From NCBI GenBank assembly GCA_945866125.1, contig CAMBFZ010000010.1, forward strand, positions 1 to 64,000: a stretch of DNA of 64,000 nucleotides. The letters are read 5' to 3'. The position numbers were made by a program, and so were the translations under genes. The notes beneath the pieces were generated by a model. It was not told where the DNA came from. It saw only the letters and a program-made list of their open reading frames with translations, and did no database searches. Positions 51,753-58,774 of this stretch are shown here, piece after piece. The DNA comes from Bordetella parapertussis. Lineage in GTDB: Bacteria > Pseudomonadota > Gammaproteobacteria > Burkholderiales > Burkholderiaceae_D. Each line of letters opens with the position of its first letter. Position 1 is the stretch's first letter.

Positions 51753-52432
51753 ACTTGCCTCCGATTGGTTGTCGATTGTTGCGCCACGATCAGACTGCCG
51801 AGATTTTCGCCCGCCTGCTCGCAGTGCAATAGTGCGCATTGCTGCGCGGTTTTCATGTCGCCTGATGCAATCGCATCAAGCATTGTTTGATGTTCATCCC
51901 ATACTGATTCCCGCGCCTCGGCATGACTCAGCACGGCGCCCATAATGCGGCGGATATGACTCCAGTGGCGCTCAGCACTTTGTACCAGCAGCGGATTGTC
52001 TGCTGCCTCGTAGATAGCACGATGAAACGCCAAATCCGCCACGATCAGGCTACGCAAGTCACCATTCTTGATGGCGACACGACCCGCCTCGATCAGATCC
52101 ACCGACAGATGCGCTCGACGACGCGCCGCTTCGCGCGCAGCCAGACCGTCGAGCACCGACCGAACCTGATAGACATTAGCAGAGTGGTTCACCGTCAAAG
52201 GCGCCACCATCACGCCCCGTCCACCCGCATCAATAACCAGCCCATCACGTTTAAGCAGCACCATGGCCTGCAAAATCGGCTGACGCGACACCGACAAGCT
52301 CTCTGCCAGGGACTCTTGTGTGATCCGCTGACCAGCCGCCAGCGTACCCTCACAAATCGCGTCAAGAATAGCCTGATAAGCCTGATCGGCTAAGTCTGGC
52401 GCAAAGGTAACGGGAGCAATAGGATTCATCAT
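51749..52432 (-). CDS. GntR family regulator (FadR/FCD subfamily)
   Basis: A regulator of 227 residues. The winged helix spans about 15-80 with TQESLAESLSVSRQPILQAM and GLVIDAGGRGVMV. The all-helical FCD ligand-binding domain follows, with LAFHRAIYEAADNPLLVQ. It is first in its operon and translationally coupled to the dioxygenase. Two similar 16-base inverted repeats lie upstream (52468-52483 and 52616-52631), which fits autoregulation. FCD ligands are usually small organic acids, possibly the substrate of the neighbouring CoA-pathway genes. Two ATG codons are adjacent at the start. Confidence 0.92.
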   Translation of the reverse strand: MMNPIAPVTFAPDLADQAYQAILDAICEGTLAAGQRITQESLAESLSVSRQPILQAMVLLKRDGLVIDAGGRGVMVAPLTVNHSANVYQVRSVLDGLAAREAARRRAHLSVDLIEAGRVAIKNGDLRSLIVADLAFHRAIYEAADNPLLVQSAERHWSHIRRIMGAVLSHAEARESVWDEHQTMLDAIASGDMKTAQQCALLHCEQAGENLGSLIVAQQSTTNRRQV

Positions 52433-52467
52433 GCCTTATTTTTCTGCATTCAGTATACAGAATACAC

Positions 52468-52483
52468 GTTGCCTAATAGCAAC
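52468..52483. promoter_or_regulatory. Inverted repeat upstream of the GntR gene, candidate operator 1
   Basis: GTTGC-CTAATA-GCAAC is a perfect 5-bp inverted repeat with six central bases, about 36 bases before the GntR start. Read on the minus strand it matches the second repeat at 52616-52631 in 12 of 16 positions. A TATACT box lies between it and the gene. Confidence 0.55.
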
Positions 52484-52615
52484 GCAACAAGAAAACCGAC
52501 TACGTCAAGAATTTCATGCCGAGCCCGGATCTTCGGCGGGTCGAAAGGTGTGAAAGGGGTCGACGAAGCCAACCCAGACATCGCCCTAGCCGAAGCAGCG
52601 ACAAAACGATTTTTA

Positions 52616-52631
52616 GTTACTATAGGGTAAC
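52616..52631. promoter_or_regulatory. Inverted repeat upstream of the GntR gene, candidate operator 2
   Basis: GTTAC-TATAGG-GTAAC is a perfect inverted repeat; one further A/T pair extends the arms to AGTTAC/GTAACT. It lies 33 bases beyond the stop of the CitE-like gene and about 185 bases before the GntR start. It shares the frame GTTRC, TAT, GG, AAC with the first repeat. Confidence 0.5.
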
Positions 52632-52663
52632 TTTACAGTGAAACGGCAGACTGCGCTGCCGCG

Positions 52664-53485
52664 TCAACGCTTTTGCATCGCCAGGGCCACCAGTCGTTCG
52701 GCCTTGATCATTACGGGCCGGTCGACCATCTTGCCGTCGACTGCCACAGCGGCACCAGCCGCGGCTTCGGCCGCGGCCAACACCCGCTGCGCCCACAACA
52801 GCTCTTCGGGCTGCGGCAAATAAGCGGCATGAACGGTGGCGAGCTGCTTAGGGTGAATGCAGAGCTTCCCACCAAACCCAAAGCGCTTACCGCGCAGGGT
52901 GTCAGCATGAATCAGTGCGACATCATCGACCGCGGTCGTGACGCCATCCACTGGTGCTGCAATGTTGGCCAGCCGTGAGACCAACACGAGGTGGGACCGA
53001 AAATAATCGAGCTCGCGATGCTCACTTTCAATTCCCAGGTCGACGCAAAAATCAATCGTCCCGAACAGTAGCCGCACCACACCAGGTGCAGCAGCGATCG
53101 CGGCAGCATTGGCCATACCGGCAGCGCTTTCGATCAAGGGCAAGATTGACGCCGCCCCTGCGGCGTGCACGCGAGCGATGTCATCCGTCGTTGCTGCCTT
53201 GGGCACCACGACGGCGGCCACCCCGGCCTGAGCGCACAGGACAAGATCTGCTTCAAACCAGGGCGAGTCACTGCTATTAATGCGAATCGCCACCATTTTT
53301 TGCGGATGCAGCCAATTCGACAGACGCTCACGCGCGCTGTCTTTTTCACCAGGCGGCACCGCATCTTCAAGATCAATGATGACTTGATCCGCACCAGCCG
53401 CGCAGGCTTTGTCAAAGCGCTCCGGCCTGTTTGCCGGCACAAACAAATACGATACAGCCGGAAATGACGATGCAGGCCCGTGCAT
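52664..53485 (-). CDS. CitE-like CoA-ester lyase (HpcH/HpaI family), possible citramalyl-CoA lyase
   Basis: A magnesium-dependent C-C lyase of 273 residues with the beta-barrel fold of citrate lyase beta and malyl/citramalyl-CoA lyases. YLFVPANRPERFDKACAAGA and VIIDLEDAVPPGEKDSARER are the substrate-site start, VAIRINSSDSPWFEADL carries the conserved arginine, and ILPLIESAAGMANAAAIA the metal-binding glutamate. FGTIDFCVDLGI and GKLCIHPKQLATVH follow. The ATG abuts the CaiB stop directly. With the MaoC and CaiB genes it fits cleavage of citramalyl-CoA to pyruvate and acetyl-CoA; malyl-CoA is an alternative. Confidence 0.87.
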   Translation of the reverse strand: MHGPASSFPAVSYLFVPANRPERFDKACAAGADQVIIDLEDAVPPGEKDSARERLSNWLHPQKMVAIRINSSDSPWFEADLVLCAQAGVAAVVVPKAATTDDIARVHAAGAASILPLIESAAGMANAAAIAAAPGVVRLLFGTIDFCVDLGIESEHRELDYFRSHLVLVSRLANIAAPVDGVTTAVDDVALIHADTLRGKRFGFGGKLCIHPKQLATVHAAYLPQPEELLWAQRVLAAAEAAAGAAVAVDGKMVDRPVMIKAERLVALAMQKR

Positions 53486-54664
53486 TCAGATCGCCCTCCC
53501 GGACTTCAACGCAGCAACCGCCGTCCCGTCAAAGCCTAATTCGGCAAGAATGGCTTCAGTGTGCTGACCAAGCGCCGGAATCGGATCCATGCGCGCCGTC
53601 CAAGCGCTCGGCACCCCTGGGGGCAGCAACGCCGGCAGCGGCCCCACGGGTGAGCCGACCTCGGTCCAGCGCTGACGGGCACGCAGCTGCGCGTGCTGCC
53701 AGATGTCGTCCATATTATTAAGCTGTGCGTTGGCGATCCCGGCTTGCTCAAGCCGATCGATCACCTCCGCGGCCGTCAAGCTGGCAAACGCTTCTTGAAT
53801 GATGGCGTGGAGCGCCTTGCGCGCGGTAGTGCGCGTGCTGTTACTGGCAAAACGTGGATCGGTCGCCAGCGCAGGCTGGTGTAGCACCTGTTCACAAAAA
53901 GTGACCCACTCGCGTTCGTTTTGCAAACCCAGCATCACAATCTTGCCGTCGCCGGCGGGGAATGGGCCGTAGGGATAAATCGTCGCATGTGCCGCCCCGG
54001 CCCGCATCGGTGGCGCCGCGCCATCAAACGCGTAGTAGAGCGGAAAACTCATCCACTCGACCATGCTCTCAAGCATAGAGACATCTATATGACAGCCCTG
54101 CCCGCTTCGACCGCGCTGAATTAATGCCGCGAGAATATTGGAATACGCTGCCATGCCAGCGGCAATATCAGCGACCGAGCAACCCGCCTTGGCCGGCTCG
54201 TCTGCAGTGCCTGTGACTGACAAAAAACCGGACTCGCTCTGAATCAGCAAGTCGTAGGCTTTTTTGTCGCGATACGGTCCATCTGCACCATAGCCGGAGA
54301 TGTCACACACAATCAGCGCAGGATATTTTTCTTTTAGCGCCGCATACGATAATCCCAGACGCGCCGCCGCACCCGGGGCTAAATTTTGAATCAGCACATC
54401 AGCCTTATCGAGCAGCTTGTCGAGGATGGCCCCGGCCTGATCGTGCTTCACATCCAGCGTCAGACTTTCTTTAGAGCGGTTGGTCCAGACAAAATGCGAG
54501 GCCATCCCACGCACCCGTTCATCATAGGCACGCGCAAAATCACCCACGCCGGGACGTTCAATCTTAATGACGCGCGCGCCCAAATCCGCTAACTGACGCG
54601 TACAAAATGGTGCCGCAATTGCGTGTTCAAGAGTGACAACTGTAATACCGTCGAGTGGACGCAT
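53486..54664 (-). CDS. CaiB/BaiF family (class III) CoA-transferase
   Basis: A CoA-transferase of about 392 residues that moves CoA between carboxylic acids through an aspartyl intermediate. RPLDGITVVTLEHAIAAPFC is the family start, then GARVIKIERPGVGDFAR and IVCDISGYGADGPYRDKKAY with DLLIQSESGFLSVTGTADEP. HIDVSMLESMVEWM is the usual helix. I start at the ATG at 54664, which has GGAGACC-like sequence before it and matches the family; the frame runs 31 codons further. It is in the middle of a MaoC, CaiB, CitE operon, so the likely substrates are C5 dicarboxylates such as itaconate or mesaconate. Confidence 0.9.
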   Translation of the reverse strand: MRPLDGITVVTLEHAIAAPFCTRQLADLGARVIKIERPGVGDFARAYDERVRGMASHFVWTNRSKESLTLDVKHDQAGAILDKLLDKADVLIQNLAPGAAARLGLSYAALKEKYPALIVCDISGYGADGPYRDKKAYDLLIQSESGFLSVTGTADEPAKAGCSVADIAAGMAAYSNILAALIQRGRSGQGCHIDVSMLESMVEWMSFPLYYAFDGAAPPMRAGAAHATIYPYGPFPAGDGKIVMLGLQNEREWVTFCEQVLHQPALATDPRFASNSTRTTARKALHAIIQEAFASLTAAEVIDRLEQAGIANAQLNNMDDIWQHAQLRARQRWTEVGSPVGPLPALLPPGVPSAWTARMDPIPALGQHTEAILAELGFDGTAVAALKSGRAI

Positions 54665-54693
54665 GGGTAGGTCTCCGTACTGCTCAATTAATC

Positions 54694-55569
54694 TTAATCC
54701 GCGCTGAGGATAGCCTCGGCCTGCATCGCCAGATCGCCGCGCGCATTCGCCGCCCACAGCCGCACCGTAAGCCCATCGGCATCCGGCTGCCCGTGAATGC
54801 TGAAGGGCTCAATATCAAATAAGGGACACACTGCGCGAAACGAAAATGACGCAACCCGACGCTCCGGCAGTTGCGCGCGCAGCAGCTCCATCAACAAAGT
54901 CGCAATTAGCGGACCATGCACAATCAGCCCCGGGTAGCCTTCCACTTGCGTAACGTAAGACCGATCGTAATGAATCCGATGGCCGTTAAAGGTCAGCGCA
55001 GAATAGCGAAACAAGAGCACTGGATCGGGATGAATCTGGCGCGACCAGCGAGACTGGACCGGCGCCGGTGTTGGCACCACAGCCGAGGCACCAGGTTGCG
55101 GATTGTCGCGATAGACGATGTCATGTTCCTCACATACCGCTGCATGACCTCCACAGCTGATCTCATGCGCCAACGTGACAAAGGCCAGCCGCCCGCTCTT
55201 GCCAGTCTTGGCATTAACGTCAACGATACGTGAAGTCCGGCTTGCCTCTGCACCAACTAGCAGCGGCCCATCAAACTGCAGCCTACCGCCGGCCCACATG
55301 CGCCGCGGCAGCGGCACAGGCGGCAAAAAACCGCCCCGTTGCGGGTGGCCATCGGGGCCAAGCTCGGCTTGGGGACGCACCGTCCAAAAATAGAACCAAT
55401 GCCACAAGCAAGGCAGCGCGCTGCCATCGGCATAGTGCGCAGACAGATCCAGCGTCGCGGCAAATGCATTCGCGGCGCCGGCATGGATCAGGTCGCAATG
55501 GGTTTCGCTACGACCTATCCATTGCTTCAATAGCTCAAGGTCGAGGTCCTGCGGTGGGTTGATTGGCAT
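54694..55569 (-). CDS. MaoC-type hydratase, possible itaconyl/mesaconyl-CoA hydratase
   Basis: A double hot-dog hydratase of 291 residues. The N-terminal half looks like the FAS1-type dehydratase half of 3-methylfumaryl (mesaconyl-C4) CoA hydratases, with LPPVPLPRRMWAGGRLQFDG. The C-terminal half has the catalytic motif YSALTFNGHRIHYDRSY (about 189-205) followed by GLIVHGPLIATLLMELL. It would add water to an unsaturated dicarboxyl-CoA, giving citramalyl-CoA. It is first of three co-oriented genes; CaiB follows after 29 bases. A 22-base palindrome sits 46 bases before its start. Confidence 0.85.
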   Translation of the reverse strand: MPINPPQDLDLELLKQWIGRSETHCDLIHAGAANAFAATLDLSAHYADGSALPCLWHWFYFWTVRPQAELGPDGHPQRGGFLPPVPLPRRMWAGGRLQFDGPLLVGAEASRTSRIVDVNAKTGKSGRLAFVTLAHEISCGGHAAVCEEHDIVYRDNPQPGASAVVPTPAPVQSRWSRQIHPDPVLLFRYSALTFNGHRIHYDRSYVTQVEGYPGLIVHGPLIATLLMELLRAQLPERRVASFSFRAVCPLFDIEPFSIHGQPDADGLTVRLWAANARGDLAMQAEAILSAD

Positions 55570-55614
55570 AGATACAGCAGCAAAAGAGAATGGATCAAAG
55601 ACGCGTGCATTCTC

Positions 55615-55636
55615 TGTCAGCGGCGTGGCGCTGACA
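55615..55636. promoter_or_regulatory. 22-base palindrome before the MaoC-CaiB-CitE operon, candidate operator
   Basis: TGTCAGCG-GCGTGG-CGCTGACA is a perfect 8-bp inverted repeat, 46 bases before the first gene. The position is right for an operator; it differs from the repeats in front of the GntR gene, so a different regulator may bind. Confidence 0.5.
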
Positions 55637-55765
55637 ATTTGCTTTTTTGGAAGGGGTAATTGGGATGGCGTGTCAGCACGAAAATCAGTCGAGACTTATC
55701 AAAATAGCCAAACCAGGCCATGCCGAGGCCAGCATTAGCCTCAGACCGGGCAGCCGTCGATCACC

Positions 55766-56101
55766 TCACCAAAGCTTTTTGGCAGCAGCAGCCTCGTCAA
55801 TCTCGGAAAGCAGATCATCGACCCCGCTCTCGCGCACCTGAGCAAAGCGAAATTTGGCGCGCCGGTCGCCCATCAGGTCGCGCAGATTACGGGTACTCGA
55901 GCCACTGATTTCTTCCATCCGGATCAGCAAAGCCGGCGTCACCGGCATTTCCAGCCGGCGGATTTTTTTTAACAGCAGGACCGGTACTTCAAGCAGCCGC
56001 GCCAACGGGACATCGCCACGCAGCTTGTGCAAAACCAGCATGGCGTTGAAAAGTCGATTCGGGTCGTAGCCATCTGACGACAATATTTTGTGTTTTTGCA
56101 T
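55766..56101 (-). CDS. Small helix-turn-helix protein, paralogue B
   Basis: A 111-residue protein related to the 45723-46022 product. Shared blocks, in order, are YDPNRL (YDPDQL in A), a helix ending LARLLEV (LSRALEV), KIRRLEMPVTPALLIRMEE (KIRHRRLPVTASLLIRMHE), then LMGDRRAKFRF. The first helix differs (AMLVLHKLRGD) and the tail is acidic (DLLSEIDEAAAAKK). I start at the ATG at 56101, which has GGAG nine bases before it; the longer frame has no recognisable content. It is convergent with nothing and lies alone between the MaoC gene and the glycosyltransferase. Its target is unknown. Confidence 0.75.
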   Translation of the reverse strand: MQKHKILSSDGYDPNRLFNAMLVLHKLRGDVPLARLLEVPVLLLKKIRRLEMPVTPALLIRMEEISGSSTRNLRDLMGDRRAKFRFAQVRESGVDDLLSEIDEAAAAKKLW

Positions 56102-56408
56102 AAAGATGCTCCGGGGGAGGCAACAGCACGGCCAATAATTATCACATGGCGCCTCTATTATTTTTTTAATTTTGACAATAAAATACGCCGCCGAGCGCCT
56201 GTTTTTGCTCATCCTTAAAGTAATCGCTCGACAAAGCACCCAAACACCATTCCCACTGGAAACATTGATTCCTTTCCATAAACCCATAAACATTAAGCGC
56301 GGAGAACTTTTTGACTGACGCTTTTCACCCATACGGAGCACGGCAGCGCTATATAATCCCGCTCACATTGCATACCCTGCCGCACCGCTCATCCTCAAAG
56401 TAAATCAG
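56102..56408. promoter_or_regulatory. 307-base divergent region between the HTH gene and the glycosyltransferase
   Basis: No gene is seen. On the plus strand a perfect TATAAT box lies at 56352-56357, 51 bases before the glycosyltransferase start, but no -35 hexamer stands at the right distance. The half next to the HTH gene is AT-rich (about 56150-56200). Confidence 0.4.
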
Positions 56409-58016
56409 ATGCCGCCAGTAAGCCCGCCCGTTACGGACTCCTCCCCTGCTTCATCCCGCTCGTTTACCGCGCAAATCAGCGACCTGTTCGCCGCCCACGA
56501 GAACACCGCGGTAGCGGTATTGGTCCTCATCTGGCTTATGGCCACTTTCAGTGTGCGTGCACTGTCTTTGCCCGACGAAGGTCGTTACGTCGGCGTAGCG
56601 TGGGAAATGCTGCGCTCGGGTCAATGGCTCACACCGACGTTGGACGGCCTGCCCTATTTTCATAAACCGCCGCTGTTTTACTGGATCACGGCAATTTCCA
56701 TCGACTTGTTTGGCACCACCGAATGGGCAGCGAGAATCGCGCCGCTCACAGGCGCCTTCGCCGCCGTGATGGCCACCCACTTTCTGCTGCGCCGCTGGAC
56801 GTCGGCGGCGCTGGCACGCTGGACGGTATTGATACTCGCAACGAGCCCCTTGCTTTATGGTGGCGCGCAGTATGCGAACCACGACATGCTTGTTGCGGGC
56901 ATGATCACAGCCTCGATCGCCTTTGCCGCAGATGCGGTCTTGTCATTGCAGGCCGGACTAGCCTACCGGCGCAGTTTGCTGCTGGCTTGGGCCGCTGCTG
57001 CGCTGGGTTTGCTCACCAAAGGCCTGATCGGCGTGGTGCTGCCGGGCGGCGTCATTATTGTGTGGCTACTCACAGAACGTCGGCTGCACATTGTCCCGCG
57101 GCTTTTATGGTGGCCGGCACCACTGCTGTTTGCGTTCATTGCTGCGCCCTGGTTTGTGCTGATGCAGCACCAGCATCCCGGTTTCGTTCATTATTTTTTC
57201 ATCCACCAGCAGTTTCAGCGCTTCACTGCTGGCGGCTTTAATAATATGCAGCCGTTCTGGTTTTATCCTGCCGCACTGGCCGTATTAAATTTACCCTGGA
57301 TCGTCCTGCTCACGACCCGGTTTGTGCGTCATGAGCCCGTCGACGCAACCCGTCTTTCGATGCGGCGACTGCTGTGGATATGGCTCATCCTGATCGTGCT
57401 TTTTTTCTCGATTCCCAAATCAAAATTACTCGGCTATGTGTTACCGGTCTTACCGGCGCTGGCCGCGCTGATTGCCGAAGGCATGCTGCAAACTCGATTC
57501 TGGGGCGGCGTCATGGCGTGGCGCCGGCAGGCCTTGCTGGTCGTGGCCGGTGCACTTTGCGTCGGTGCCGTGTTCGCCATCGCGGCGGCTGACACCACCA
57601 CCGCACGCGATCTGGCCAAAGCGTATCGGCAACGTGCCGAGCCAGGGCAGCCTCTTATTTTTGTCAATGTCTATCCATTCGACTTTATTTTTTACGGACA
57701 AATAGCCCAGCCCGTCCCTGTGCTGGAAAATTGGGACGATGCAGAACTGATGCGCAAAGACAGCTGGCGCAAAGAATTAGGCGATGCCGGCGAATTTGCC
57801 CCGGCACTGGGCAAACAATTACTACTGCCGCGCGATCGTTTCCCTGCTTTGCTCTGTGAACACGACGTCAACTGGGTCATGATGCCCGCCGATGCGGTCG
57901 GCAATGATCCCCGGCTCGCTGGTGCCGAATCGATTGGAATCAGCAATAATAAGGTCCTGCTACGCATCAACCGCCACCAGATTCCTTGCCCATCTCTTAC
58001 CGGAAAAGCGCCATGA
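56409..58016 (+). CDS. ArnT-like glycosyltransferase (PMT family, GT83)
   Basis: An integral membrane lipid-linked sugar transferase of 535 residues with about 11 hydrophobic segments. The first periplasmic loop carries the catalytic acidic motif ALSLPDEGRYVGVAWEM, and LDGLPYFHKPPLFYWITAIS is the conserved block after it. The C-terminal soluble part (from about 430) is short. ArnT adds aminoarabinose to lipid A; relatives glycosylate other envelope targets, and no arn operon is nearby, so the sugar and acceptor are unknown. The stop overlaps the next start by four bases (ATGA). Confidence 0.87.
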   Translation: MPPVSPPVTDSSPASSRSFTAQISDLFAAHENTAVAVLVLIWLMATFSVRALSLPDEGRYVGVAWEMLRSGQWLTPTLDGLPYFHKPPLFYWITAISIDLFGTTEWAARIAPLTGAFAAVMATHFLLRRWTSAALARWTVLILATSPLLYGGAQYANHDMLVAGMITASIAFAADAVLSLQAGLAYRRSLLLAWAAAALGLLTKGLIGVVLPGGVIIVWLLTERRLHIVPRLLWWPAPLLFAFIAAPWFVLMQHQHPGFVHYFFIHQQFQRFTAGGFNNMQPFWFYPAALAVLNLPWIVLLTTRFVRHEPVDATRLSMRRLLWIWLILIVLFFSIPKSKLLGYVLPVLPALAALIAEGMLQTRFWGGVMAWRRQALLVVAGALCVGAVFAIAAADTTTARDLAKAYRQRAEPGQPLIFVNVYPFDFIFYGQIAQPVPVLENWDDAELMRKDSWRKELGDAGEFAPALGKQLLLPRDRFPALLCEHDVNWVMMPADAVGNDPRLAGAESIGISNNKVLLRINRHQIPCPSLTGKAP

Positions 58017-58639
58017 AAAAATCAAACCGTACTTTGCTCATTTCCGCACTCAGCGCCGCATCACTGATTGCAGTCGCTGGCGCATTGCATGCCCAAACCC
58101 CGGCTGATGCAAGCCCACCGGCGGCTGTCGATGCCGCCGTCGTGGAGTCCACGCGCGGCATCGCCGGCCAACTGCTCAACCAACTTGGCGCCATGCTCAA
58201 AGCGGCAATGAGCACCGACGGGCCAATGGCCGCAGTCAGCGTGTGCAAAGAAGCGGCGCCCTCGATTGCGCGGTCACTATCGGCCGGACATGGGGTGCAG
58301 ATGACGCGTGTCGGTACGCGGGTGCGAAACAGCCAGATGGGCGTCCCCAACGCCTGGCAAAAAGAAGCGCTGGCCCAGTTCGATACCCGTTTGGCGCAAG
58401 GTGAAAAACCAGCCAACCTCGAATTCTGGCAAGTCGTTGAAACGACGTCCGGCAAGCGTGAACTGCACTATGCCAAAGCCATCATGGTGCAGCCCCAGTG
58501 TCTGGCTTGCCATGGTCAGGCGCAAGATATCTCGGCACCTATGGCAGAAAAAATCAAACAGGAATATCCGGACGATCAGGCCACCGGCTACAGCGCGGGT
58601 AAGCTGCGCGGTGCTGTCGTGATCACCAAACCATTATAA
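58013..58639 (+). CDS. DUF3365-type secreted haem-motif protein
   Basis: A periplasmic protein of 208 residues with a signal peptide (TLLISALSAASLIAVAGALH, cut after HAQ). The mature part has the Tll0287/DUF3365 pattern: VCKEAAPSIARSLS, then GVQMTRVGTRVRNSQMGVPN, and a single CLACH haem-binding motif at residues 163-167 in MVQPQCLACHGQ. It is probably a c-type haem sensor or electron-transfer protein. It is translationally coupled to the glycosyltransferase gene. Confidence 0.85.
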   Translation: MKKSNRTLLISALSAASLIAVAGALHAQTPADASPPAAVDAAVVESTRGIAGQLLNQLGAMLKAAMSTDGPMAAVSVCKEAAPSIARSLSAGHGVQMTRVGTRVRNSQMGVPNAWQKEALAQFDTRLAQGEKPANLEFWQVVETTSGKRELHYAKAIMVQPQCLACHGQAQDISAPMAEKIKQEYPDDQATGYSAGKLRGAVVITKPL

Positions 58640-58730
58640 AAATATGCCACGCTGGCATCCAACACGTCAGCATGATGTCAGAAAAATTGCGCATCCTTCG
58701 CATTTCAGTTTCAGTAAAACATCGCGGTAA

Positions 58731-58755
58731 GCGGCGCCCTCCTACAGGACGCCGC
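58731..58755 (+). other. GC-rich hairpin in the kup leader
   Basis: GCGGCGCCCT and AGGACGCCGC pair over ten positions with one mismatch around a five-base loop. It ends about six bases before the kup ribosome-binding site (AAGGAA), so it could affect kup translation or end the upstream transcript; no T run follows. Confidence 0.4.
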
Positions 58756-58774
58756 CGCGCACAAGGAATGTATT

